Assembly (NCBI GenBank): GCA_023228245.1
Contig: JALOBN010000001.1
Span: forward strand, 158,013-209,109
Direction of reading: 5' to 3'
DNA length: 51,097 nucleotides
Source of the DNA: Candidatus Pacearchaeota archaeon
Lineage (GTDB): Archaea; Nanoarchaeota; Nanoarchaeia; Pacearchaeales; GW2011-AR1
A program made the translations under genes and the position numbers. Numbering within the stretch: position 1 is the first letter of the stretch; each line of letters starts with the position of its first letter. A model generated the notes under the pieces. It ran no database searches. It was given only the letters and a program-made list of their open reading frames with translations, and was not told where the DNA came from. Positions 7,363-15,806 of the stretch are shown one piece after another.

Positions 7363-7969
7363 GTTATTCTTTTCATGCGACATAGAATCAGATGGTCCCA
7401 TCCCTGGCCGTAATTCAATGTTGTCATTTGGCTGCGCTGTATTCACCGGCACAGGTAAGATGATCGATACCTACTATGCAAACCTCGATGTTCTTCCAGA
7501 AGCTACACCAGATGCAGATACAATGAACTGGTGGAAGACACAACAAGCGGCGTGGGAAGCTTGCCGACAGAACACTCGTCCAGCCGAAGTTGTCATGCCG
7601 GAGTTCGTGCAGTGGGTGAAGAAAGTATCTGGAAAAGACAAACCAGTCTTCGTTGGCTACCCAACAGGATTTGATTTTACCCACATGTATTGGTACATGA
7701 TAGCTTTTGCTGGAGAAAGCCCATTCTCTTTCTCAGCTCTTGATATCAAGACAATGGCCATGGTTGTCTTGGGTACAGATTTCAGGAATACAACAAAGAG
7801 AGCATTCCCAAAATCTTGGTTCGGCAAGAGCCGTCACAGCCACGTTGCTCTTGATGATGCAATTGAACAAGGAGAATTGTTCTGCAACATCTTGGCTGAG
7901 ACTCGGAAACAGCCAAAGCCACAACCATTTGCTGAACGTGGATATGCGCCAAGAGGCTTAAGTAAGTAG
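7343..7969 (+). CDS. DEDDh 3'-5' exonuclease
   Basis: 208 residues. Exo I 'CDIESDG' (Asp and Glu for metal binding), Exo II around 'VGYPTGFDF', and Exo III 'HVALDDA' (His and Asp) mark the DEDDh RNase T/DnaQ superfamily; overall it resembles the exoribonuclease Rv2179c-like branch. Substrate could be RNA or DNA ends; given the RNA-repair genes elsewhere, a role in RNA end trimming is possible but inferred. The start lies within the preceding homing nuclease gene. Confidence 0.8.
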   Translation: MSVGQNELFFSCDIESDGPIPGRNSMLSFGCAVFTGTGKMIDTYYANLDVLPEATPDADTMNWWKTQQAAWEACRQNTRPAEVVMPEFVQWVKKVSGKDKPVFVGYPTGFDFTHMYWYMIAFAGESPFSFSALDIKTMAMVVLGTDFRNTTKRAFPKSWFGKSRHSHVALDDAIEQGELFCNILAETRKQPKPQPFAERGYAPRGLSK

Positions 7970-7971
7970 TC

Positions 7972-9453
7972 ATGTTCGTTCATAATGTTCGATACGGGTT
8001 CGCTACCAACTCCAGCAGCACCCACTCAATTGTTCTAATCAAAAAGGGAGTGAGGGTACGTGACGATTCCGAGGATCAGGAATTCGGATGGAACTTCTTT
8101 ACCTGCGCTAGCGAAGAGGCCAAGCGTCAGTACCTAGGTCAAGTCGTAAAGATTAATCTGGCCCATCTTGCCGACCTTGAAGATGAGGATGCGGCCATCA
8201 TTGCTTCGAAGTGGGCCGGTGTTGAAGTTAATCCTTCTGGATACATCGATCACCAAAGCATCATAGCTATACCAAGCAATGTTAATTGGGGACGTTACCA
8301 TCTTCGACGTGATTTCTTTGATGATCTGTTGGCATTCATCCTTCGTAAAGATGTAGCTATCCTTGGCGGGAATGATAATGAAGAGGACAGGCATCCGCTT
8401 ATCCGTGATGGTAAGGCCAGGAATGTTCTCAAGAGATATCAATGGGATGACGAAGAGATTGGCAGCCCAGTCCTCAATCTAATGCTTGAGAGCGGTAGTA
8501 AACATCTTCGTGCCAGATATGATAAGGTAGGTAAGTTCTGGTCTTTATTCTGCGGTCGAAGTGGAACAAAGGTTCGTACTTCATTTACAGAAGATGCTAA
8601 TGCAGATAAGTCTGAAGTGCCTGAGTTGGTAGATGTTAAGATAACAGACTATTGCAAACAAGGCTGCTATTACTGCTACCAAGGATCAACTCCAAAAGGC
8701 AAACACGCCAGTAAGGAACTTGTCCGCAACGTTGCTTATGCCTTGAAAGAACTGGAAACTTTCGAGGTGGCCCTGGGTGGTGGTGAGTCAACTGAACACC
8801 CAGATCTTTTAGAAATTATAGATGACTTCCATCACATGGGAATTGTTGTCAACTTAACTACAAGAAATGAAGATTGGGTAATTAATAACCTACCAACAAT
8901 CAAGGATAAGATTGGCGGTATTGGTCTCAGCGTAGACTCAAGCCATGGCCTACTTGATAAGCTGGCAAAATTACGAACGCATCTTCCAAATGTCAATTGT
9001 GATTCTGGGTTGAAGTTAACTGTGCAGGTAGTAGTGGGGTCTTGTTCACAGTATGAGATGGAAGACATCTTAGAGACTTGTAAAACATTCCATCTCACCG
9101 TACTACTACTAGGCTGGAAGAATACCCATCGAGGAGCTAGGGCGCGAAGAGAAGAAGTAAATCTCATTACACTACTTGATCGCTTCTGGAAAACTCATGA
9201 AGAGAAAAGCTTCTGGGATGGCCCCTCTGTTTCTTTTGATACTAGTATTGTGATTGAGATGAGAGAATGGCTTGAGGTTAATGGAGATAGGTGGAGATTC
9301 ACTACTCGTGAAGGTGCCCACTCAATGTACATCGATTGTGTTAGCGAGACGATGCACAAGTCATCATACGAAGCAGAAGCATCAGGGGCTGTACTTAATC
9401 ATAATCAGCTGGAAATGTCAGTTAATATCAAAAATTACTTCTCTACTCTGTAG
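7972..9453 (+). CDS. Radical SAM protein with extra N-terminal domain
   Basis: 493 residues. The cluster motif C228-x3-C232-x2-C235 ('CKQGCYYC') binds a 4Fe-4S cluster and S-adenosylmethionine; 'GGGEST' after it is the SAM-binding Gly-rich strand. The first 200 residues form a separate domain beginning 'VRYGFATNSSSTHS', which I associate with phage radical SAM proteins but cannot name. No SPASM-type cysteine array is visible at the C-terminus. Reaction and substrate unknown: peptide or nucleotide modification are both possible. Starts 2 bases after the exonuclease. Confidence 0.82.
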   Translation: MFVHNVRYGFATNSSSTHSIVLIKKGVRVRDDSEDQEFGWNFFTCASEEAKRQYLGQVVKINLAHLADLEDEDAAIIASKWAGVEVNPSGYIDHQSIIAIPSNVNWGRYHLRRDFFDDLLAFILRKDVAILGGNDNEEDRHPLIRDGKARNVLKRYQWDDEEIGSPVLNLMLESGSKHLRARYDKVGKFWSLFCGRSGTKVRTSFTEDANADKSEVPELVDVKITDYCKQGCYYCYQGSTPKGKHASKELVRNVAYALKELETFEVALGGGESTEHPDLLEIIDDFHHMGIVVNLTTRNEDWVINNLPTIKDKIGGIGLSVDSSHGLLDKLAKLRTHLPNVNCDSGLKLTVQVVVGSCSQYEMEDILETCKTFHLTVLLLGWKNTHRGARARREEVNLITLLDRFWKTHEEKSFWDGPSVSFDTSIVIEMREWLEVNGDRWRFTTREGAHSMYIDCVSETMHKSSYEAEASGAVLNHNQLEMSVNIKNYFSTL

Positions 9454-9459
9454 GTTATT

Positions 9460-10086
9460 ATGGAACAATTTTTAGCATGGTACAATTTGATATTCTACCT
9501 CCCATTAGCTATCGGAGTGTTGTTCGCTTTGGGGGCTGGTATTGATTTAGGTCATGATGTAGAGTTACATGGTGATGTCGATGTACATGCTGACCATGAT
9601 GCTGAGCATGACCACGATGGCGATGGTGAGACACACGGTATCTTGGGGTTCTTGGGAATTGGAAAGGTTCCTTTAGCAATATCAATGATGGCTTTGTTCT
9701 TGATATTCGCCGGCACTGGTTTGATAGCTAACATCATCTTTGGGTTCCTGATAAAAGCCTGGAGTGGTTTTGCGCTTATATCAGTCGGAGCTGCAGTGGT
9801 TGTTTCATTCTTTGGTACGGCCTTTGTTAGCCGTACTGTAGCGCGATGGATGCCAACTACAGAGACTGATTCAGTTACAAAGCATGACTTACTTGGCTGT
9901 TCCGGAAAAGTTATACTTGAGTGCTCTCCGAAAGGGATTGCTCAAATTCACAATAGGAAGGGGGATATGTTTCAGATTCAATGTAAGTCTGATCAGCCCC
10001 TGGAATATGGAGCCAAGATAATCACAATAGACTACGATTCTGCATCGGATTACTTCACGGTAGAACTTGATCCAACAGTTGGATAA
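9460..10086 (+). CDS. YqiJ-like membrane protein
   Basis: 208 residues. A hydrophobic N-terminal helix (residues 10-28), then a His/Asp-rich loop of about 25 residues that could bind metal, then two to three membrane helices (about 66-125), and a soluble beta-rich C-terminal domain (OB-like, 'LLGCSGKVILECSPKGIAQI'). This layout, and the flotillin gene 15 bases downstream, match the E. coli yqiJ-yqiK pair (DUF1449 plus flotillin). It probably works with the flotillin in the membrane; role in a phage unknown. Confidence 0.72.
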   Translation: MEQFLAWYNLIFYLPLAIGVLFALGAGIDLGHDVELHGDVDVHADHDAEHDHDGDGETHGILGFLGIGKVPLAISMMALFLIFAGTGLIANIIFGFLIKAWSGFALISVGAAVVVSFFGTAFVSRTVARWMPTTETDSVTKHDLLGCSGKVILECSPKGIAQIHNRKGDMFQIQCKSDQPLEYGAKIITIDYDSASDYFTVELDPTVG

Positions 10087-10101
10087 GAAGGGACATTTTC
10101 A

Positions 10102-12012
10102 ATGAGTTTGTTTTTCCTATTGCTATTCGCAATTATTCTCATCGCTGCGCCAATTGCCATCAGCGCGTTCACTCACATTCATGTCAGCGGGCTATCATCT
10201 GTAATGATGACAGGTGTGGGAATCCTGTTGTTATTGGTGTGTGCAATCCTCATTACCATCACCAAACTCTACGTTCGAACAAAGGCCAGTGAAGCGTTCG
10301 TTCGCACTGGTATGGGTGGCCTGAAGGTCATTCGAGATGGCGGCTCTCTGGTGCTCCCAGTGGTTCACCAAATCGTTAAGGTATCTCTGGAAACTATCAA
10401 GCTCGAAGTCTTGAGAGTTGCGGCGGATGCACTCATCACCAGCGACAAACTAAGGGCAGATATCAAGGCCGAGTTCTTCGTTCGAATTCAACCAGAAGAT
10501 ACGGCAATCCAAGCCGCAGCACGTTCTCTTGGTGACAAGGTTAGTGAGGAGAACTCAACGAAGGGCAGCAACTACAAGCAGAGTGTCATCGCCTTACTTG
10601 AAGACAAGCTCATCTCTGCCCTACGAACAAGCGCAGCATGCAAGACACTTGAGCAACTCAACAGCGAACGCAATGAGTTCCTCAAGGAAGTGACGCAGTT
10701 GGTGACAGACGATCTGAAGCACAACGGATTCTTGCTTGAGACGGTTACCATTTCGCGCCTTGACCAAACCGATGTATCAAATCTCAAGGAGAGCAACATC
10801 TTCGACGCACAGGGCGCGCGAACCATCGCAGAGATCACGCAGCGTAACTTGACTGAGAAGAACAAGATCCTTCGTGAAGGTGATCAGGCTCGTACTGCTC
10901 AGGACGTTCAGACTCGTACAGCTGTTCTTGAGTTGGAACGAAAGCGTGCGGAGGCTGAGGCAACGCAGGCTGCTGCAATTGCTACCATCACAGCCGAACA
11001 AGATCGCGTCACCAAAGAGAAGCAGATGGCGGCTCAGCTATCTGTCGATGTTGCAACTGCTGACAACGCAAAGCAAACGGAAGTTGCCCGCATCAACCAG
11101 AAGCAGGCAATTGAAGTTTCTCAACGTGCGCAAATAGAAGCAATCGTTGAAGCTGATAAAAAAGTTGAAATCGCCAAGCGAAATCAGCTCAAGGCAATTG
11201 CTGATTCAGATGCCGAGAAGGCCCAAGCAGAAGCTAAGTTGGCAGATGCAGAAGCTGACCGCGCGAAGGCTCGACAGAACATTGTCACTGTTGAATTGGT
11301 AGCTGCTGCAGATCGTGAGCGGCAGAAGACCATCATCGAAGCTCAAGCTATTGCAGAACGTAACTACGTAACTGCACAGAAGGCAGCTGATGGTGACGCC
11401 TATCGAATCAAGGTGGAAGCCGATGCTAAGAAGGCTAGTGCGGATGCTGAGGCAGAAGCCACCACGAAGAAGGCAACTGCAGAGGCCACTGCAAACCAAC
11501 GCCGAGCCGAAGGTAACAAGGCTCTGTTGGTGGCGGAAGCTGAAGGTGCTCAAGCCAAGGCGCTCGCCGAAGCTGCAGGCCAGAAAGCTTTGGCCATGGT
11601 ACCGGTCGAAGTCAACGCACGCCAAGTGGAAGTTGATCAGCAACGAGTCCAGGAAGTCTTGGTGCCTGAGTTGAAGGCTCGTGCAGAGAACGGTGAAGCT
11701 GCCCAAAACTTCGAGCTTGCCAAGTTCCGCATCGAACAAGAAGCTCGTGTTCGCATCGAAGCCGCTCATGCCACAGCTCAGTTCTATGGCAAGATCCAAG
11801 CTAACGTCTATGGTACTCCGGAAGATGTAGCTAAGATGAGCGAGACATTCACGAAGGGTATGGGTCTTTCGCAAATGTTCGGTGGTTTCATGGCTGGGGC
11901 TGATGGTTCCACCGTCGAAACCGTGCAGAAGATCATGGGTGCAGTGGATGGTTTGGCCACGGCAGCTGCGAACAAGCTGTCTGGAAAAGGCTCAGCTTCA
12001 GACGCAGAATAA
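10102..12012 (+). CDS. Flotillin/SPFH protein, YqiK-like
   Basis: 636 residues. Two hydrophobic segments at the N-terminus (about 1-20 and 32-52), an SPFH domain (about 55-230, 'AFVRTGMGGLKVIRDGGSLVLPV'), then a long Ala/Glu/Lys-rich coiled coil (about 240-540), and a Gly/Met-rich tail. Flotillins oligomerise into ring-like membrane scaffolds. Paired with a YqiJ-like protein just upstream, as in bacteria. G+C is higher than in nearby accessory genes. A phage use could be membrane stabilisation or superinfection control; that is inference. Confidence 0.85.
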   Translation: MSLFFLLLFAIILIAAPIAISAFTHIHVSGLSSVMMTGVGILLLLVCAILITITKLYVRTKASEAFVRTGMGGLKVIRDGGSLVLPVVHQIVKVSLETIKLEVLRVAADALITSDKLRADIKAEFFVRIQPEDTAIQAAARSLGDKVSEENSTKGSNYKQSVIALLEDKLISALRTSAACKTLEQLNSERNEFLKEVTQLVTDDLKHNGFLLETVTISRLDQTDVSNLKESNIFDAQGARTIAEITQRNLTEKNKILREGDQARTAQDVQTRTAVLELERKRAEAEATQAAAIATITAEQDRVTKEKQMAAQLSVDVATADNAKQTEVARINQKQAIEVSQRAQIEAIVEADKKVEIAKRNQLKAIADSDAEKAQAEAKLADAEADRAKARQNIVTVELVAAADRERQKTIIEAQAIAERNYVTAQKAADGDAYRIKVEADAKKASADAEAEATTKKATAEATANQRRAEGNKALLVAEAEGAQAKALAEAAGQKALAMVPVEVNARQVEVDQQRVQEVLVPELKARAENGEAAQNFELAKFRIEQEARVRIEAAHATAQFYGKIQANVYGTPEDVAKMSETFTKGMGLSQMFGGFMAGADGSTVETVQKIMGAVDGLATAAANKLSGKGSASDAE

Positions 12013-12027
12013 TCGCGAAACCTATCG

Positions 12028-12041
12028 ATAGCTGCAGCTAT
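12028..12041. repeat. Perfect palindrome
   Basis: ATAGCTGCAGCTAT, within a wider inverted repeat AATCGC (12011-12016)/GCGATT (12056-12061). It lies between the flotillin gene and the next start and may be part of an RNA hairpin or a protein-binding site. Confidence 0.5.
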
Positions 12042-12088
12042 TCCAAAGCTGTGGTGCGATTAGGCGAATGAAGAAAAGGAACCGTGTG

Positions 12089-12121
12089 GCCCCCGAGCGG
12101 TTGAGATTCGGGGGCGCTTCT
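12089..12121 (+). terminator. GC-rich hairpin, possible terminator
   Basis: GCCCCCGA (12089-12096) pairs with TCGGGGGC (12108-12115); only a weak T tract (GCTTCT) follows. It could end the flotillin transcript or attenuate reading into the next gene, whose ATG is 6 bases on. Confidence 0.5.
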
Positions 12122-12472
12122 ATGACAAAGAAGAAGTGCATAGAAAGATGGCTCGCCAACAACCCTGTCAATCAGCAGGTTATCGTTAAATTGTTGGGTA
12201 GCGAAGATGGAAGGTTAACTATTGCGTGTAGTTTATTGAACCCACTTAATAGACGTATTGCATATCTAAGAGATAAGCTTGAGTCTGGAAGATGTTTGTT
12301 GGGTTATAAAACTTGTCTAGAAGATATAGCTAGTAACTTGGATAATACAATTTCTTATCTTGAAGAGTTTTTGGCCATACTATATAAAAGAGAATTGAGC
12401 CGCCCATTGATAAAGCAACTGCGGTCAATTTTAGAAGAGGCTAAGCAGTTCAAGTCTGGGTTGCCACAATGA
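12122..12472 (+). CDS. Hypothetical helical protein
   Basis: 116 residues from ATG 12122. ATG 12068 would add 18 residues but would run translation through the GC-rich hairpin; neither start has a strong ribosome site. Mostly alpha-helical and basic, no family recognised. Overlaps the next gene by ATGA. Confidence 0.55.
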   Translation: MTKKKCIERWLANNPVNQQVIVKLLGSEDGRLTIACSLLNPLNRRIAYLRDKLESGRCLLGYKTCLEDIASNLDNTISYLEEFLAILYKRELSRPLIKQLRSILEEAKQFKSGLPQ

Positions 12473-12969
12473 TAGATAATCACATTCAACTCTGTGCCGA
12501 ACAACTTCCAGAAAGCTCTCGTCCAGAGTTCATTCGATATGTGAATGATCTATTAGATAAAGACCAATGGTACGGTATAGGCCCTGATTTCTTGGGCTTC
12601 ATGGATGATTACGTTTCGTTGAGAGATTTGATCGAGCGGCATATTGTCGAGCCCTCTGATGGAATTATCAGCTGGAAAGAGTCGAACTTCATCATCTACG
12701 ACGTTGGATGCGCCACAGCAATACAACATGTCTTCTTTGGTAAATGTAAAGGCTATGTAGGAATTAGTCCTCCAGGGCCACCTATTCCACAGTTCTTCTT
12801 ACCAAGATGTAGTTTTTATAGTGGGTATCTATCCGAGGTTGTAGATGAGATGGATATCGATTACGAGAACTCTTTCGGCATAGCCAATATGTCCATCCTG
12901 TATGACCGGCGCGAGAGTGATGAACTGGAAATATTCAATAGAGTTTTCAAGCGAAAGTTTATCATATGA
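12469..12969 (+). CDS. Hypothetical protein, possibly degenerate methyltransferase-like
   Basis: 166 residues. 'IIYDVGCATAIQHVFF' followed by 'GYVGI' resembles motif I and strand 2 of class I SAM-dependent methyltransferases, but the protein is too short for the complete fold and the other motifs are not clear. Function uncertain. Confidence 0.5.
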   Translation: MIDNHIQLCAEQLPESSRPEFIRYVNDLLDKDQWYGIGPDFLGFMDDYVSLRDLIERHIVEPSDGIISWKESNFIIYDVGCATAIQHVFFGKCKGYVGISPPGPPIPQFFLPRCSFYSGYLSEVVDEMDIDYENSFGIANMSILYDRRESDELEIFNRVFKRKFII

Positions 12970-12981
12970 AGGGAGCTACAG

Positions 12982-13437
12982 ATGGAACCTGAAGCTTACG
13001 TTACTGAGGTTGATGGGAAGTTAGTCTTGGTTGATCCAATGGCCTGTGCTATGATTGACGCTATCACCCAGCACAACAAAAGCCTTTGCCGCAGCACCCT
13101 CGAACTACAACTGGATCGGGCTAAGCATTTCGCTCGAAGGGTCCGGGAGTTGGGTCGGCGGCCATCCGAAGTGGTTATCGTGCTGCTCAACGTTGACGAT
13201 CCTCAGGGCGGCGCAGTGGCAGACATCCTGATGCCCGGCCACGATTGGCAACAGTTCCGTGATCGTGGGGAGGTTCCGTTCGCGCGTGGGCTTGCCGGAC
13301 GTGAGGGGCTTCAGGGAATCTTGGATGAACTTGACCCGCTGGAAGGCCAGAAGCTACGAGAGGCATGGATGGTCAACACTGTGGTTGTAATGGACCACGG
13401 CGCGGTTGAGGTGTTCAAAGAGGGAGAGGATTTTTAG
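12982..13437 (+). CDS. Hypothetical protein of host-like composition
   Basis: 151 residues, AGGGAG ribosome site. Clearly richer in G+C than its neighbours, suggesting recent transfer. 'EVVIVLLNVDDPQGG' and 'ADILMPGHDWQQFRDRGEVPFARG' are distinctive but I do not recognise the family. It directly precedes cas3, whose ribosome site lies in its last codons, so the two are probably co-translated. Confidence 0.58.
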   Translation: MEPEAYVTEVDGKLVLVDPMACAMIDAITQHNKSLCRSTLELQLDRAKHFARRVRELGRRPSEVVIVLLNVDDPQGGAVADILMPGHDWQQFRDRGEVPFARGLAGREGLQGILDELDPLEGQKLREAWMVNTVVVMDHGAVEVFKEGEDF

Positions 13438-13438
13438 T

Positions 13439-15784
13439 ATGCTAGCTAATTCAGACCACAGACAAGAACTTACAAAACACTGCGTTGGTGCGATGATGTT
13501 AGCTATGCATTGCGCCAAGCACCTTGGGATTTCCGATGACGATCTAATCAACGTGATTGGTTTGTCGGCATTCCTTCATGACATTGGGAAGTGTACCGTA
13601 TATTTTAACAACATTTCCTTGGCTAGTGACTATAGCGAGGAGAATAAACAGAAGCATTATCCTAAATACTCTGGACAGCATGAATATCCAAGGCACAATG
13701 AGATTTCATGGGTATATGCGACATTTCATGCAAAGGCCAAGGGTCGTGGTGTTCGGTTCAAAGACATCGGGCCGCAGGCGATCTATTGGCATCACGGTAC
13801 GTTGCTGAATTCGTACGAGATTTTAGATCAAACCTCTCCTAGAAACACACACACCGTCATTGGCGAGCTGAAACTATTCGATGAAAACGAATGGACGAAG
13901 ATATCAGAGACAATTGATGGTATTCTGAAGTCTGTTCAGTTCCCATTTGATGTCACCAAGTACCTAGAGGATGACGTTGATGACGAACCTCGCAATATTC
14001 CAAGGTTGTTTACCGATGATGGTGATGAAAGTAGCCTGACCAACGCTCATCGCATGATTGCCAGGAGTTGCGTTATCTTCTCCGACCACATTGTATCCAA
14101 GCTATCGATAGAAGAGCTGGATGACCTGATTGAAAATAGTGCTGATTCATACTTCCCTAAGGGAAGGGATATAAGGTACGAAAATTTTCAATGTCCAATC
14201 ACATATGACCAGGAACGATTTCAGATTCAAAAGGACATTGTAAACTCTTGTGAACGAACGACATTAGTAAAAGGTTCTGCGGGATTTGGTAAGTCGCTGG
14301 TTGGTTTGATGTGGGGAGCCCAGAAGTCCGGACCGGTGTATTGGGTATGCCCAAGAAATGCAGTTGCTGAAGGTGTATATTTAAATCTATTGAAGGAGAT
14401 TGATATCCTTGGACTTGGTACAATCTCCATTGAACTGTACCACGCAGGAGAGCGTAAAGCTACCAACTCACCAAGTGTACCAGATTGTGGTTGTGACATT
14501 GTGGTAACCAATATTGACAACCTTCTATCGCCAATGGTTGATTCAAAATCGATTGCGAGGTTGTTTGATGTTACAGCTCGCAATGTGGTGCTTGATGAGT
14601 TTCATGAATTCCTTAATGATGAGGCTTTGTTTGGGGCGTTTGTCATCTATATGAGGGCGCGCAATCTGGTATGTGCGAACAGTCATACACTGCTACTCTC
14701 AGCTACCCCATCGATAATGCATAAATTCTGGGAAGGTGAAGGTAACTCTAGAAGGACAAAAATCCTTCCAAATCCAACTGAACATTATCTAGCACAGCAT
14801 AAGAAGCTTTACAAGATATCTTTCGATGAAGACTTTGTTGAACACCCAATTGGTGGCTCTTTGACAATGTACTCATCGATCAGAAATGTTCAAGGGTGCT
14901 ACGGCAACGGATACACTAGCATCGTTCATAGTAACTACGGAGAACCAGATCGCCATGCGATAATGAATGGAATTCTTAAGTCATTTGGGAAGGGTGGTGA
15001 TAAGAATGGCACTGTGGTTTCAGCGCCGATTCTACAGGCCGCTCTTGACATCAGCTTCAGAGGGCTATTCAAAACCATAGAATCACCAGAATCCGATATA
15101 CAAACTTTCGGAAGAATCAACCGATGGGGAGAACAAGACGGTGTATGTGAACTCGTCATGCTTAAACTTAGGAGTAATAAAGGTGAGAGGTCGGCCATCA
15201 GCGAACGGTACAGCTGTCATCTATCGGATCTTTGGAGCCGTATGTTAGAGGGCGAGGCATCCGAACCAGTTGATTTGGATTTCCTATACCGATTGTATAA
15301 CAAATTCAATAAGGTTTACAACGATGAGCTAGTTGCGTTTATTAAAAATAAGTATCTGATATCAATTGATAAGTTGAAGACATTCTTCCCAAGGGCGCGC
15401 AAACATCAGAGTGGCAAGAGTAAAGTTGTAACTGCCAAGACGCTGAGGAATAGTTCGAGTTCGTGTTTTATTGTGGTGAAAAACAGAACAACTGGAGTTT
15501 GGTGCCCTTTCACATTCAATATTCAAGACATCGAACTGAAGGATCTGATTGCTGATAATAGAAGAAGAATAGAATCTTCTACATTGAAAACGGTATGGGA
15601 ATCGTTAGAGGCCACAGGTGAGTTTGACTATGCCGAACTAACGAAAATGTTCTTTGGTAAGAAGAAACCAAAGAGGCTAACGGTTGAAAACCTGAAGCCA
15701 TTTGCTCGTTGTGGAGAAACACCACTACCAATCTTTACGTGGTACTACGATGCAACGCTTGGTCTCGTCAAAGCGCGAGTGTGA
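13439..15784 (+). CDS. cas3: Cas3: HD nuclease plus SF2 helicase
   Basis: 781 residues from ATG 13439 (GGGAGAGGA 8 nt upstream). The N-terminal HD domain shows H47-D48-x-G-K ('FLHDIGKC') and a later 'IYWHHG'. The helicase has Walker A GSAGFGKS (from residue 279), DEFH box (386-389), SATP (about 420) and motif VI 'QTFGRINRWG' (from 555). Cas3 is recruited by Cascade to unwind and degrade target DNA. It carries no Cas2 fusion, unlike Cas2-3 of I-F systems. First gene of a cas3-cas7-cas5-cas6 operon running into a CRISPR array. Confidence 0.9.
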   Translation: MLANSDHRQELTKHCVGAMMLAMHCAKHLGISDDDLINVIGLSAFLHDIGKCTVYFNNISLASDYSEENKQKHYPKYSGQHEYPRHNEISWVYATFHAKAKGRGVRFKDIGPQAIYWHHGTLLNSYEILDQTSPRNTHTVIGELKLFDENEWTKISETIDGILKSVQFPFDVTKYLEDDVDDEPRNIPRLFTDDGDESSLTNAHRMIARSCVIFSDHIVSKLSIEELDDLIENSADSYFPKGRDIRYENFQCPITYDQERFQIQKDIVNSCERTTLVKGSAGFGKSLVGLMWGAQKSGPVYWVCPRNAVAEGVYLNLLKEIDILGLGTISIELYHAGERKATNSPSVPDCGCDIVVTNIDNLLSPMVDSKSIARLFDVTARNVVLDEFHEFLNDEALFGAFVIYMRARNLVCANSHTLLLSATPSIMHKFWEGEGNSRRTKILPNPTEHYLAQHKKLYKISFDEDFVEHPIGGSLTMYSSIRNVQGCYGNGYTSIVHSNYGEPDRHAIMNGILKSFGKGGDKNGTVVSAPILQAALDISFRGLFKTIESPESDIQTFGRINRWGEQDGVCELVMLKLRSNKGERSAISERYSCHLSDLWSRMLEGEASEPVDLDFLYRLYNKFNKVYNDELVAFIKNKYLISIDKLKTFFPRARKHQSGKSKVVTAKTLRNSSSSCFIVVKNRTTGVWCPFTFNIQDIELKDLIADNRRRIESSTLKTVWESLEATGEFDYAELTKMFFGKKKPKRLTVENLKPFARCGETPLPIFTWYYDATLGLVKARV

Positions 15785-15806
15785 AGAAAGTAACAGATAG
15801 GATAAC

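Noticed and set aside
10572..11874. Minus-strand open frames within the flotillin gene
   Set aside because: They are antisense shadows of the Ala/Glu-rich coiled coil, low in complexity and without ribosome sites.
12068..12121. An 18-residue N-terminal extension from ATG 12068
   Set aside because: It would cross a strong GC hairpin and its encoded residues look random; not fully excluded because ATG 12122 also lacks a clear ribosome site.
12469..12969. A functional SAM methyltransferase
   Set aside because: Only a motif I-like stretch is present and the protein is too short for the full fold, so it is kept as hypothetical.
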